Part shown: in pieces, positions 43,410 through 53,627 of the stretch
How the letters are laid out: each line of letters opens with the position of its first letter
Numbering within the stretch: the first letter of the stretch is position 1
NCBI GenBank assembly: GCA_024280115.1
Contig: JAJRQT010000065.1
Span: forward strand, 38,588 to 102,587
From: Bacteroidota bacterium
GTDB taxonomy: Bacteria > Bacteroidota > Bacteroidia > Cytophagales > Cyclobacteriaceae
Direction of reading: 5' to 3'
Length of the DNA: 64,000 nucleotides
Translations under genes and position numbers: made by a program
The notes under the pieces: generated by a model
The model's input: the letters and a program-made list of their open reading frames with translations, nothing else
Databases searched by the model: none
What the model was told of the DNA's origin: nothing

Positions 43410-43410
43410 T
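43382..43410 (+). terminator. Strong intrinsic terminator, plus strand
   Basis: A perfect 7-bp GC-rich stem GCGGAAC/GTTCCGC (43382-43388, 43394-43400) with a 5-base loop is followed directly by TTTTCTTTTTT. The T-run reaches the stop codon of the convergent permease gene. It serves a plus-strand transcript, yet the nearest plus gene ends 870 bp upstream. Confidence 0.8.
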
Positions 43411-44168
43411 TAAAAGAATAATTTAATTGCAGCCAGGGCCGTCGCGATAATTATAAAAATTCTATATGGCTTTTCGGGAATATATTTTACCAGTTTAAAT
43501 CCGAGCACAGCCCCGATCATTATGGCTGGAAACATAGCCAGATCCAATGTAAACGTATTAATATCAATGGTTTTCCATACTGCGACATGGAAAGGAATTT
43601 TGAATAAATTGATGATCAGAAAAAACCATGCCCCTGTCCCAATAAAACTATTTTTTGGAAGCATCATGGATAATAGATAAACAGCCATTACCGGTCCTGC
43701 AGCATTACCGATCATTGTTGAAAATCCTCCTAAAAGGCCAGCCGCGGAAGAAAACAACCAATTATGTGGGATGGCCACTTGTACACTTTTTCTTTCTCTC
43801 CAAACCATTATAACCAATCCAACCAGGATGATGATCCCCATTATAAACGTGAATTGCTGGTCATTTACAATATTTCCAACATACAATCCGACAAGCACGC
43901 CTACTACAGTACTAGGCAGAAGTTTCAATATATATTTCCATTCGGCATGTTGATGATAGTAGAAAACGGCAAATACATCTGCCATACTCAGCATGGGAAG
44001 CAAAATTCCTGCGCTGGTTTTACCTCCAAAAATTGTAGCCAATATTGGAACGATAAACATACCTATGCCAGCAACACCAGTTTTGGCCATACCGACAAAA
44101 AGCGCACAGAGTATGACCCAAAACCATTGTTCCGGATTGAGATGGAAAGAGTCTAATATTGAAATCAA
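43410..44168 (-). CDS. TauE/SafE-family sulfite/anion exporter permease
   Basis: A multi-TM inner-membrane permease with about eight helices. Family features are FVGMAKTGVAGIGMFIVPIL near the N-terminus and the repeated mate in AAGLLGGFSTMIGNAAGPVM. I prefer TTG 44168 (ISILDSFHLNPEQWFW) by comparison with family N-termini; TTG 44231 would add 21 residues and lie 5 bp after the beta-mannosidase stop. Either way it is in an operon with the GH2 gene. The transported anion (sulfite, sulfoacetate or another) cannot be read. Confidence 0.85.
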   Translation of the reverse strand: MISILDSFHLNPEQWFWVILCALFVGMAKTGVAGIGMFIVPILATIFGGKTSAGILLPMLSMADVFAVFYYHQHAEWKYILKLLPSTVVGVLVGLYVGNIVNDQQFTFIMGIIILVGLVIMVWRERKSVQVAIPHNWLFSSAAGLLGGFSTMIGNAAGPVMAVYLLSMMLPKNSFIGTGAWFFLIINLFKIPFHVAVWKTIDINTFTLDLAMFPAIMIGAVLGFKLVKYIPEKPYRIFIIIATALAAIKLFF

Positions 44169-44236
44169 AGCAGGTTTATTTGTGACAATACAAGTATAGC
44201 TTTTTTGAAACAGATCTCCGCGAAAAAACAAAAATG

Positions 44237-46801
44237 TTAATGACTGTAACTATCCGCCAATGAATTCACAGTTAGCTTATTTCTAATTTCATGGGCAGCT
44301 ACATCGCCCATTATTTCAATAAGTTTTGACTCTCTGGGATAAAGTGTAAAATAATTATCAGAAAATTGCAGGTTGAGATCTCCGGAATCAAAGCAAACTC
44401 CAAAGGCTGTTTTATTGGACACTAATTTCACAAACAGCTTACCTCCAGTTTTCTTAAAATCATATTTTATATCTGGAATATCGAGATCTAATTCCTTGTA
44501 TGTCACAAATATGAAATGGTTTTCAGCAATCACATTTTCATCCGTTACTATTTTAGCCTTCAAATAGACTTCATCTTTTTGCTGTTTTTTCAGCAATATT
44601 TTCTTCGAACCTTTCCATATTTCTTTAGAGGAATTTGCCTTTACTCTAAACTTTTTCTCTTCAGAATGGATTTTCTTCCCATCTAAACCAATTAATTCAA
44701 TAATCAGTTTGGCTTTTAATTCTTCATAGCGGTCAGTTACTGCATGGATTTTTATTTCATCGTTTTTGGCTTCAAATGTTACAATAATATCATTAAAGGC
44801 TCTTTTTGTATAATAATGCAAAGCCTTCCAGCGACCGTAATAATCGATGGAAGACCAGGAAGCCACCGGCCAGCAATCGTTTAGTTGCCAGATCAGGCTG
44901 CCCATATTGTAAGGCTTTTTAACACGATGTGCCTCCATAGCAATCTTCATACCCTCCGCCTGGAGCATTTGGCTCACATATAGAAAATTCTCAAAATCTT
45001 TAGGTTCATTGAAATTCCCCTCCATATATTTTGCGATGGTCTCATTGCCAATGGAAGAACGTTGATGAGCCTTCATGACATTGGAATATATATCCCAATC
45101 TCTATCATCAGTATAGGATTTGACAGTTGTGAATTCCGGGAAAGATTGAAATCCATATTCACTCATAAACCTACCAATATTTTTTCGATACGCCTCAAAT
45201 GGTTCCTGTCCCCACCATACTCCCCAGTAGTGCGAATCGCCACTATTCAAATTTTCATAGCCTCCACCACTGGATGAAGGACTGGATTCCCAATATGGGA
45301 CACCCGAGCTGTGGGCTATTACAGCCTTTGGGAGAATGTTTTTGAATATGTCATCATAGGCTTTTACGAGTTTTAAAGAATCTTCCGGATTTTTCCAGAG
45401 AGGAACCTGGCCACCTTCTTCGTTTTCATTGTTGCGCCATTCTTTCCACATCGTTAGGATCTCATTATTACCACACCACAATGCAATACTTGGATGATGC
45501 CTCAATCGTTTAACATTCTCTTCAGCTTCATACTTCACATTGTCCAAAAAAGCATTATTACTCGGATACATGGCACAGGCGAACATAAAATCCTGCCAGA
45601 CGAGCAATCCTTTTTCATCGCACAACTCATAGAAAATATCATTTTCATAAATACCACCACCCCAGACGCGAATCATATTCATGTTGGCAACTGCTGCCGA
45701 TTGAAGGATATGTTCATATTTTTCCGGGGTCACCCTGGGTAGGAAATTATCCTGTGGTATGTAATTGGCCCCTTTCATGAAAACCGATTTGCCATTTACT
45801 TTAAAATAAAAGCTGGTGCCTCTTTTGTCCTCATCCTGAACCAATTCTATGGTTCGCAAACCTGTTCTGATCTTTTTTGAATGGATAATTTTTCCATCCT
45901 TTTTAAGCTGAATTTCAATCTCGTAAAGCTTTTGATCCCCCATGCCATTTGGCCACCACAATTCCGGGTTTTCGATGGAAAAGGTGATGTTATCCTTCTG
46001 GGAACCGTGATTAAGTTCTATGACGGATTTTTTTATTGACAATCCATCAATTAAAATTTCCAATTCCCCAATAAAAGGCCTCGTAACATCGTATTCAAGG
46101 TGGGCAAGAAATGAGCAAGATTGTTTTGTTAATGACTTTCGTTCGAGAAAGGCATCCTTTATAATCGCAGTATTCCATGCTTTTAATGTTACTGGCCTCC
46201 AGATTCCTGAAGTCACAAACCGTGGCCCCCAATCCCAACCGAAATGATAAGGCGCTTTCCTGGAAAATACACTCAATTTTTTAGCTGACTGGTCATTTGA
46301 GCTTACAGGAATCGTATATCTCAGGCTATCGTAAACCGGTTCTGTTTTACTGATTGGTGAATGGAAATATACCCTAAGTTCATTGTCTCCTTTTTTGATG
46401 ATATTCTCCATGTCCACCTGCCAGCTTCGAAACATATTATTGGCGGAAAGAATCAGTGAATCGTTTAAATAAACATCACCATAAGTATCCAATCCTTGAA
46501 AATCAAGAAGAATTCTATCTTTGGTGATGATCTCGTCATCTACAGAAAAGATGGTTTTATATTCCCAGTCTTCTTTTTCAATCCATTGCTGATCTTTTTC
46601 ATTCGTCCTGTAAAAAGGATCTTCGATTTTACCATTTTTTAGTAAATCTGTATGAACGGTACCGGGAACTTCTGCATTCAGCCATGCTTCTTTTCCGACC
46701 TGTCTGAACTGCCAGTTGGAATGAAGTGAGATTTGAATTTCTTCCGCAAAAATCATGGTCGGTAATAATATAAGTAAAAGGAATATTTTCAGTTGTTTCA
46801 T
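44237..46801 (-). CDS. Beta-mannosidase, glycoside hydrolase family 2
   Basis: An 854-residue exported enzyme (signal peptide 1-19, ending IFAE). GH2 architecture: sugar-binding jelly roll (WQFRQVGKEAWLNAEVPGTV, FQGLDTYGDVYLND), Ig-like domain, TIM barrel and a C-terminal beta domain. The acid/base Glu is in SIALWCGNNEIL and the nucleophile Glu in FMSEYGFQSFPE. HFGWDWGPRFVTSGIWRPV is characteristic of beta-mannosidases. It releases mannose from the non-reducing ends of beta-mannosides. It is followed 5-70 bp later by the TauE/SafE gene and is near a second GH2 gene. Confidence 0.93.
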   Translation of the reverse strand: MKQLKIFLLLILLPTMIFAEEIQISLHSNWQFRQVGKEAWLNAEVPGTVHTDLLKNGKIEDPFYRTNEKDQQWIEKEDWEYKTIFSVDDEIITKDRILLDFQGLDTYGDVYLNDSLILSANNMFRSWQVDMENIIKKGDNELRVYFHSPISKTEPVYDSLRYTIPVSSNDQSAKKLSVFSRKAPYHFGWDWGPRFVTSGIWRPVTLKAWNTAIIKDAFLERKSLTKQSCSFLAHLEYDVTRPFIGELEILIDGLSIKKSVIELNHGSQKDNITFSIENPELWWPNGMGDQKLYEIEIQLKKDGKIIHSKKIRTGLRTIELVQDEDKRGTSFYFKVNGKSVFMKGANYIPQDNFLPRVTPEKYEHILQSAAVANMNMIRVWGGGIYENDIFYELCDEKGLLVWQDFMFACAMYPSNNAFLDNVKYEAEENVKRLRHHPSIALWCGNNEILTMWKEWRNNENEEGGQVPLWKNPEDSLKLVKAYDDIFKNILPKAVIAHSSGVPYWESSPSSSGGGYENLNSGDSHYWGVWWGQEPFEAYRKNIGRFMSEYGFQSFPEFTTVKSYTDDRDWDIYSNVMKAHQRSSIGNETIAKYMEGNFNEPKDFENFLYVSQMLQAEGMKIAMEAHRVKKPYNMGSLIWQLNDCWPVASWSSIDYYGRWKALHYYTKRAFNDIIVTFEAKNDEIKIHAVTDRYEELKAKLIIELIGLDGKKIHSEEKKFRVKANSSKEIWKGSKKILLKKQQKDEVYLKAKIVTDENVIAENHFIFVTYKELDLDIPDIKYDFKKTGGKLFVKLVSNKTAFGVCFDSGDLNLQFSDNYFTLYPRESKLIEIMGDVAAHEIRNKLTVNSLADSYSH

Positions 46802-47215
46802 AAAGTTGTGTAAACAATTGACGCGAAAATAGCTTAGTTTGGTCTAAAAAGAAATTGCGTTTGTACATTAAATAGAAATCGATTTTTAACTATCAGTTTC
46901 TCAGTTCCAATCTTAAGGTCATCCTGAATACCAGTCTCGCCGTCAATCTTTGAACAATAGGATCTGTATAATACTTCAAGGGAAACTGAAAATTATTTGC
47001 TGTTACCAATAGTATAAAGTTGATTTTTCGGACTATTGGTGTTACTTCAAGCAGGAAGAAGAATTGAACATTATAAACTAAAAATGTAATTGGTCATTGA
47101 TGCAAAATTTAGATGAAATCTTCAGAGATGATAAAACAATGATTAGGATGGAATTTTCAGCAAATAGTTCTAAATGTGCTCTTTTCATCTGATTTCCTAC
47201 GCATAATAATCTCCA
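46802..47215. other. Intergenic gap between the two GH2 genes
   Basis: About 410 bp, AT-rich, no ORF supported. One perfect 9-bp inverted repeat ACCAATAGT/ACTATTGGT at 47005-47013 and 47032-47040 has an 18-base spacer; it may be an operator or simple hairpin. The beta-mannosidase promoter should be here. Confidence 0.4.
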
Positions 47216-50038
47216 TCACAGCAATTCCCTGATTTCCTCGATATCCATCTCTACCTTTGGTTTAAAACTTTCACTAACCATATACTTTTTCAAACTGTGT
47301 AAAAGCTGCTTTCCTTCCGGCCTGTTTTCAATATTCTTGAAGAAGTCAATACCACTGATCAGTAATTTCCCCTTGCCAACTTTTACCTCGATAATCAATG
47401 CTTGTTTCCGGTTTTGAAACCAATCATCAACTACACGCACAATCGGTTGAATATCCGATGGGAAATCATCGAATATAATTCCATTTGAATAGGTCATGGC
47501 ATCCCACCATTGCCAGTTGGAGTGATATTCTGTTGGAAATCCGTTAAGAGCCGGATGATCCGGATTGCATAAAATACCAAGAGAGTTGGGCTTTTGGCCA
47601 TTCGTCCATGCTGTATTCCAAAAAATGCTTGAAAATCCAATCCCGTCATTCAGGTTTTTGCTGATAGCAGATTCCGGAATACTCCATAAAACCGATCCTC
47701 CATTGTTGAGGAAATCCTGTGTTTTTTGATCGAGTTGCTTTGTAAATAATAATCCTCCAACTTCATTTTGATTTTTAGGATACACCCAAAAATCCCAGTC
47801 ATTTTCAAACCCATTGACATTCACGAATAATGTCAATTGCTTCGGTTCGGTGATTTCATTTAACTCAATATTCAGCTCCCCAATTTGGATATTATTTCCA
47901 ATTGAGATATTCAATGTATCAAAAACACCCTTGAATAAAGTTATATTTTCCTGATCTACAATTTTCCAGGCCGGAACTATTTCCGTCATTTCGTCTCCAC
48001 CAAAATGAGCAACTTCCACTTGAGCGACAAAGATTTCATTATTGTATAATACACGTTTTCCCATGCGGGCCAAAGGAACGGTTGCGTTACAAAACCTGCT
48101 ATATTCCTCTGGAGATACATATCCCTTTTCTTCCCAAAAAGCGTCCAAAACTCCAACCAGCGCAGTGCCCTGGCCTGGGAAATCGTAGAGGGAAAGCAGT
48201 TGGAAACCCGCAAATCCCGGAGTTCTCAAAGCAGCCTCAATTTCAGCTTTGTAGCAAAGTGTCTGCAATTTTCCAGAGGTCAGTAGAAAGCTGTCTGCCA
48301 GATATCCCATTCCATTATCCTCTAATGATTCCCGAAAAATTTCAAAGTTTTTAGCTTTCAGAACGCCGTCATATTTTTCGATTTCTTTGAAATTAGGATA
48401 AACACACCATTGGCCGATCTCATGGCTTACTACAGGAATTTCAAAATTTGATATTTCATCTGACCAGTCATAATCTGTCCGGGGAGGTTGACTATTGATA
48501 ATACTCTTGAGACCCTCACCCCAACCCTGGATTCTCGGCTGTGGGAGGTTATGGTATTCATTTTCCAACAATACAGGCCAACCAGCGCCCCCTGTGTAAA
48601 CCCTGCGATTATCCTTTTCTTTCCAGTAATTGACAAAGTCTGCTAAATAATTCATGAGATTTCGACCGCGTGGTTCATTCCCATAAGTCAACATACAAAA
48701 TGATGGATGGTTGCCATACATCTTAACAATGCTTTCACTCTCATCATAAATAAACTGGTCAACCGGCAATCCATCTCCCAGAGTTGTCGATTGATTTGCC
48801 CAAGAAGAGCACTCCACCTGAAGATAAATTCCGAGTTCGTCCGCAGCGACAAAAGCGGCTTCCGGAGGGCACCAGGAATGAAATCTAATATGATTTAATC
48901 CATGAGATTTGGCGATATTTATAATTCTTTTCCATTCATTGACATCGGTTGGCGGGTAACCTGTTTTTGGGAAAATGGCACAGTCCAGGGTGCCTCTCAG
49001 GAATGTCGGTCTGCCATTGACAGAAAATCTGGTTCCATTAACTTTGAATTCCCGCATACCGAAATTGATTTCTTTTTCATGGCTACCAGCTTCAGTTTCA
49101 AGCAAAACTTTCATTGTGTAGAGATTAGGATAAAATTCATCCCAAATTCCCAATTCGTCTCCCAGTGAAAATTCAAAATCGATTTCATTGTTTTGTGGAG
49201 ATATGTTAATCTTTTCTTCAATTTGGGTTTTAGTGGGGTCAGCTCCGGGGCTGTTAAGCACAGTAGAAATGGTCAATGTGCCAGCGTTTTCCTTTTCGGT
49301 GAAATTGGCAATATTTCCCTTTACGGAAACTTTTCCATTAACTACATCCGGATAAATCCTGATGCTACCGATCTGAATTTTTGGTTTTGCTGTGAGTTCT
49401 ATTTTGCCTACAATCCCATTCCAGTTGGACTGTGTATGATCTGCGATGCTGTGGGAGTTAATCCCCGGATCGATATCCTTTATTCTATTGTCCACCAGTA
49501 TAGAGATCGTATGATAACCCGGGCTGAGATAGTCAGTGAGGTTATAAATATGAGCAGTAGCCAGGCTATGCTGACTTCCCACTTCCACATCGTCAATCCA
49601 CACGTGCGTTTCCCAGTGGCATCTCTCAAGGATAAGTTCAATATATTCATCTTCCCAATCGTTGGAGATTTTAATACTTTTCTGATACCATGCAGCACCT
49701 ACATAATACTTATCCGGTTGCAGCCAAAATGGAATTTTCACATTTCCTGACTTGCGGTATCTGGCATATTTTTCATCCTTATACCATGAAGAATCAACTA
49801 TACCACCTGTCCACTTAGTCTTCACGGAAACCTCATAACCCTTTCCATTAGTAGTCATAGACCCAGGCAAATATATTTTATCATTCAACGGCTGGTTATA
49901 CCAACCATCCTGAATGCCCATATCCATTGAATCAATCTGAAACAGCCATTCTCCCGAAAGATCAATTTTATTTTTAATATCATTTTTGCAGCTCGACAAA
50001 AAGAATCCAACAAGGATAAAAAATGCTATTTTTCTCAT
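47216..50038 (-). CDS. Glycoside hydrolase family 2 lipoprotein (beta-galactosidase-like)
   Basis: A 940-residue predicted lipoprotein: MRKIAFFILVGFFLSSCK gives Cys17. N-terminal sugar-binding domain (GEWLFQIDSMDMG, AAWYQKSIKISNDW, ILERCHWETHVWID), Ig-like domain and TIM barrel follow. The acid/base Glu is in FCMLTYGNEPRG and the candidate nucleophile Glu in IPVVSHEIGQW. An extra C-terminal beta/glutaminase-like region (about 740-930) carries LLISGIDFFKNI. Exact specificity (galactoside, glucuronide or other) is uncertain. The upstream sugar porter gene overlaps its ATG by 4 bp, so uptake and hydrolysis are coupled. Confidence 0.88.
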   Translation of the reverse strand: MRKIAFFILVGFFLSSCKNDIKNKIDLSGEWLFQIDSMDMGIQDGWYNQPLNDKIYLPGSMTTNGKGYEVSVKTKWTGGIVDSSWYKDEKYARYRKSGNVKIPFWLQPDKYYVGAAWYQKSIKISNDWEDEYIELILERCHWETHVWIDDVEVGSQHSLATAHIYNLTDYLSPGYHTISILVDNRIKDIDPGINSHSIADHTQSNWNGIVGKIELTAKPKIQIGSIRIYPDVVNGKVSVKGNIANFTEKENAGTLTISTVLNSPGADPTKTQIEEKINISPQNNEIDFEFSLGDELGIWDEFYPNLYTMKVLLETEAGSHEKEINFGMREFKVNGTRFSVNGRPTFLRGTLDCAIFPKTGYPPTDVNEWKRIINIAKSHGLNHIRFHSWCPPEAAFVAADELGIYLQVECSSWANQSTTLGDGLPVDQFIYDESESIVKMYGNHPSFCMLTYGNEPRGRNLMNYLADFVNYWKEKDNRRVYTGGAGWPVLLENEYHNLPQPRIQGWGEGLKSIINSQPPRTDYDWSDEISNFEIPVVSHEIGQWCVYPNFKEIEKYDGVLKAKNFEIFRESLEDNGMGYLADSFLLTSGKLQTLCYKAEIEAALRTPGFAGFQLLSLYDFPGQGTALVGVLDAFWEEKGYVSPEEYSRFCNATVPLARMGKRVLYNNEIFVAQVEVAHFGGDEMTEIVPAWKIVDQENITLFKGVFDTLNISIGNNIQIGELNIELNEITEPKQLTLFVNVNGFENDWDFWVYPKNQNEVGGLLFTKQLDQKTQDFLNNGGSVLWSIPESAISKNLNDGIGFSSIFWNTAWTNGQKPNSLGILCNPDHPALNGFPTEYHSNWQWWDAMTYSNGIIFDDFPSDIQPIVRVVDDWFQNRKQALIIEVKVGKGKLLISGIDFFKNIENRPEGKQLLHSLKKYMVSESFKPKVEMDIEEIRELL

Positions 50039-51441
50039 GATTGAATTTGCTTTTTAACCAGTTCCATTTCCAATTCTTCAAGTGATTTCCCTTTTGTCTC
50101 AGGTAATCTTTTATATATAAATAAAAATCCGGCTAAGCTGATTGCACCATAAAGCCAGAAAGTTCCAGAGGCATTGAACCAACTATTTAACAGAGGGAAA
50201 GTATAGGTTAATAAAAAGCTTGCAGACCAAAGCGCCACAGTTGCTACCGACATTGCAGCCCCGCGTATTCTGTTTGGGAATATTTCCGATAATATTACCC
50301 AAGTAACCGGTGCCAAGGACATAGCGTAGCAAGCAATGGCCATAACAACCAATACCAACATTGGCCATCCACTAATTCCGAAATAATAGGATAGACCAAT
50401 CAGCAAATAAATCCCTGCCAGCCCTCCGGCACCCATCAGCATCAGAGATTTTCTTCCCAGCCGGTCCACCGTGTGGATGGCGACAAAAGTAAAGATGAGA
50501 TTTACGCTACCGGTAATTACGATGTTAAAAAGCATATCAGAAACTCCGTAACCTGCAGCGGCAAAAACCTCCTCGGCATAGTTGAAAATCACGTTTATAC
50601 CGCACCATTGTTGAAATACAGCCAGCACGATTCCAATGACAAGAACATTTCTAAGCTCAGGAGCGAGCAGCATTTTTAAGGAAGATTTATTGCTTTCTTT
50701 GGTTAGTGAGCTTTTAATTTTCGAGAGCTCATCATTTCCATATTTCAGTCCGCCGATTTTATTTAATATATTCCCCGCTTTTTTAATTTCATTTCGCTTT
50801 ACCAGCCACCTTGGACTTTCCGGAACTGTGAACATTAAAATAAAAAATGCAAGGGCCGGCACATTTTCCGCCCAAAACATCCATCGCCATCCCCATTGAC
50901 CATTCCATGATTTCAGGATAGCTTCATTGGTACTATTTGCAGGGACTTCTTCCGCAATTAGCCAGTTGATAATCTGAGCGGCCAATATGCCAATCACAAT
51001 AGTAAGCTGATTAAGTGACACAAATTTACCCCTCAAAGCTGGCGGTGATACTTCCGCGATGTACATCGGAGAAAGATTGGATGCCAGTCCGATAGCGATA
51101 CCTCCTAATATTCGGTAGAAGACAAAAAAGTTAATCGTTTGAGCTGCGCCCGTTCCAACAGCGGAAATGATGAAGACAAATGCCGTCATGATCAATAGGC
51201 GTTTTCTTCCATATTTATCACTCAAAAAACCCGATAGAATAGCGCCAATCAGGCACCCAGCCAAAGCGCTGCTCATCAACCATCCTTGCATGGATGGTAT
51301 CGCGGAGATTTCAAAATATTTTTCATAAAATGGTTTCGCACCTCCTATGACAACCCAATCATAGCCAAAGAGCAATCCTCCTAAAGCAGATATGAAGGAT
51401 ATGGAGTAAATGTATTTTGAATTGACTTTTTCTTTATCCAC
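50035..51441 (-). CDS. Sugar porter family MFS transporter (XylE-like)
   Basis: A 468-residue, 12-TM inner-membrane proton-sugar symporter. Sugar-porter signatures: SALGGLLFGYDWVVIGGA, SDKYGRKRLL, PESPRWLVKR, DRLGRKSLMLMG, the central VFQQWCGINVIFNY and the C-terminal LPETKGKSLEELE. The closest characterised class is XylE/GLUT-like, for D-xylose, glucose or galactose. The start is GTG 51441. Its TGA overlaps the ATG of the GH2 gene (ATGA), so the two are translationally coupled and probably use the same sugar. Confidence 0.93.
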   Translation of the reverse strand: MDKEKVNSKYIYSISFISALGGLLFGYDWVVIGGAKPFYEKYFEISAIPSMQGWLMSSALAGCLIGAILSGFLSDKYGRKRLLIMTAFVFIISAVGTGAAQTINFFVFYRILGGIAIGLASNLSPMYIAEVSPPALRGKFVSLNQLTIVIGILAAQIINWLIAEEVPANSTNEAILKSWNGQWGWRWMFWAENVPALAFFILMFTVPESPRWLVKRNEIKKAGNILNKIGGLKYGNDELSKIKSSLTKESNKSSLKMLLAPELRNVLVIGIVLAVFQQWCGINVIFNYAEEVFAAAGYGVSDMLFNIVITGSVNLIFTFVAIHTVDRLGRKSLMLMGAGGLAGIYLLIGLSYYFGISGWPMLVLVVMAIACYAMSLAPVTWVILSEIFPNRIRGAAMSVATVALWSASFLLTYTFPLLNSWFNASGTFWLYGAISLAGFLFIYKRLPETKGKSLEELEMELVKKQIQS

Positions 51442-51699
51442 TAAAAAAATATAAAAAGCGTTCTTACAAAGTAGGCATCAATTGAATTAATAAAACAAGT
51501 TGATCCATTATTAAACTTTAACTCCTGATTTTACAAGCCTACCGTCAATATAAAATTTAAATAATAGATACTATTATAATGCAAACTATTCTATGAATAA
51601 TTATTGGATTTCGTTCTTTAATGAATAAAACTACTCATTTTTCAGAAAAATCAGTTAATTTTGAATACTGAAAATTTATTGGACTAATAATATATAATC

Positions 51700-53505
51700 A
51701 TGACATACGGACATAATTTTCATATCCCTGTAATGGGAACAGGCTTTACAATAGATACACCTGCAAAAGTCGCACAATATGGGATATCATCTGCCATCTC
51801 ATTAGTCGATGATACTCTTGTAGAGAAGATGAGAGAATTTTATTGTAAAAAGTTTGATATTCCATTTCAAGAGATTTCGGAAAAAATTGAAGATTTCAGA
51901 GCAAAAAGAACTACCGCCTACCTTAATCTGATCAATGAGATTGTTAAGAATAAGTTTGAAGATCTTAAGAACTCTATAAATCAAAAAAGTGGTGAGCTTG
52001 AGAAATACATGGAAATGCTTCCGGATGTTTCTGAAATCAAGCTACGCTTCAACCATTTTATGCAAAATAACAACCTAAAGGGTCTTCAGAATTGGTTGCA
52101 ACATCATCTGCCTATTGGTTCTATTGATGTAAACATCATGACAAAGCTGGATGGTGAAAACTATAAGGGTAATGAAAAATTACCACAGGAATACAATGAT
52201 GCCCATGCATCTCTTAGAGGATTTGCGGAGAGTGATCTGGATTCTGCACTAATACTTTCGGCGGGGATGAACCCCAGGCTCTATAGCTATATTGAAAAAT
52301 TTGAAGATTTCTATCCAAATGAAAAAGGAGAAATAAAAAAGAAAATTATCCTGAAAGTCAGCGATTACAGATCTGCCCTTATCCAGGGTAAATTTTTGGC
52401 TAAAAAAGGAATATGGATTTCGGAATATCGTCTAGAATCCGGGCTGAATTGTGGCGGCCATGCTTTTGCTACTGATGGATATTTAATGGGGCCTATTTTG
52501 GAAGATTTTAAAGAGAATAGATCCATATTGAAAGAAACGGTTCATAGCATTTTGGTTGCAGCTTTGGAAGCAAAAGGAAAACCGGTTCCTGCACAACCTT
52601 TGGATATGAAGATTACTGCCCAGGGTGGAGTTGGTACCTCTGAAGAACATGAGTTTTTGATGGATTATTATTATGTTGACTCGGTTGGTTGGGGTACACC
52701 ATTTTTACTTGTACCTGAAGCGACAAATGTCGATAATTACACATTTGGCTTACTTGCTGATTCCAAGGAAGATGATTTGTATTTAAGTGGAATTTCTCCA
52801 TTAGGGGTTCCTTTCAATAGCCTACGAGGAAATACGAAGGATATTGAAAAACAAATCAACGTTGAAAAAAACAGACCGGGAAGTTCATGTCCGAAAAAAT
52901 TTATAGAGATCAATAAAGAGTATGGAGATAAAGCCATTTGTGTTGCATCTCGTCAATTCCAGTTTTTGAAACTCAAGGAACTCAAAGAGTTTCATGCAGA
53001 AGATGACAAAAAGTATCAGGAAGAGTTTGCCAAAGTTGTTGAAAAAACATGTATTTGTACGGGTCTTGGCAATAGTTTACTTCTCAAAAATAAAATGGAA
53101 GATAAAAAAAGATATGGGTTAGGTGTTACCATTTGCCCGGGACCAAATATGGCTTACTACTCTAAAAAAGTGACCCTAAAAGAAATGGTTAGTCACGTTT
53201 ATGGAAAGACAAATGTAATTGAGCGTACTGACAGACCACATGTATTCATTAAGGAACTCAATCTTTACGTAGATTATTTAAAGAATAAGGTTGAGGAAAT
53301 GGCCAGACCGTTGACGGCCAAAAACGAAAAATATATAGATACCTTCCATAAAAATCTTAATGAAGGGATTGAGTACTACAAAGAATTGTTCAACAAAAAA
53401 ACGGAACAATTTCAGGATAAGAAAGAAAATTTATTCAAGTCATTGGATCAATTTAAAGAGGAATTGAACGAAGTGAAACTCAAAGTAATGGGAGTTTTGC
53501 AGTAG
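51700..53505 (+). CDS. Unrecognised 601-residue protein resembling an FMN TIM-barrel enzyme
   Basis: No signal peptide or TM. The start (HIPVMGTGFTIDTPAKVA, then YGISSAISLVDD) resembles nitronate-monooxygenase or glutamate-synthase-type TIM barrels. Later SGLNCGGHAFATDG (about 247-260), ITAQGGVGTSEEHEFL (about 304-319) and VDSVGWGTPFLLVPEATNVD look like FMN-phosphate loops of that fold. Cysteines at 251, 397, 414, 451, 453 (CICTGLG) and 479 (CPGP) could carry an Fe-S cluster. The ends are helical and charged (KLKELKEFHAEDD). I do not know a named family; the enzyme class is inference. The gene stands alone. Confidence 0.55.
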   Translation: MTYGHNFHIPVMGTGFTIDTPAKVAQYGISSAISLVDDTLVEKMREFYCKKFDIPFQEISEKIEDFRAKRTTAYLNLINEIVKNKFEDLKNSINQKSGELEKYMEMLPDVSEIKLRFNHFMQNNNLKGLQNWLQHHLPIGSIDVNIMTKLDGENYKGNEKLPQEYNDAHASLRGFAESDLDSALILSAGMNPRLYSYIEKFEDFYPNEKGEIKKKIILKVSDYRSALIQGKFLAKKGIWISEYRLESGLNCGGHAFATDGYLMGPILEDFKENRSILKETVHSILVAALEAKGKPVPAQPLDMKITAQGGVGTSEEHEFLMDYYYVDSVGWGTPFLLVPEATNVDNYTFGLLADSKEDDLYLSGISPLGVPFNSLRGNTKDIEKQINVEKNRPGSSCPKKFIEINKEYGDKAICVASRQFQFLKLKELKEFHAEDDKKYQEEFAKVVEKTCICTGLGNSLLLKNKMEDKKRYGLGVTICPGPNMAYYSKKVTLKEMVSHVYGKTNVIERTDRPHVFIKELNLYVDYLKNKVEEMARPLTAKNEKYIDTFHKNLNEGIEYYKELFNKKTEQFQDKKENLFKSLDQFKEELNEVKLKVMGVLQ

Positions 53506-53627
53506 AAGATATTTTTATTCAGGTCCATCGGAAATAAGACAATATGAACTCTGTGAATTAGATGATTCTACTTTAATTTAAAGTAGGAGTAGTGATTCAA
53601 AGTCAGAAGTTAGCAAATAGTCATTAT

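Noticed and set aside
43764..44156. 130-codon plus-strand ORF
   Set aside because: Antisense to the TauE/SafE gene; composition rich in H, Y and N as expected from the reverse of a membrane-protein gene.
49193..49750. 185-codon plus-strand ORF
   Set aside because: It lies wholly antisense to the conserved GH2 lipoprotein gene, and its peptide is rich in F, I and C without domain-like order.
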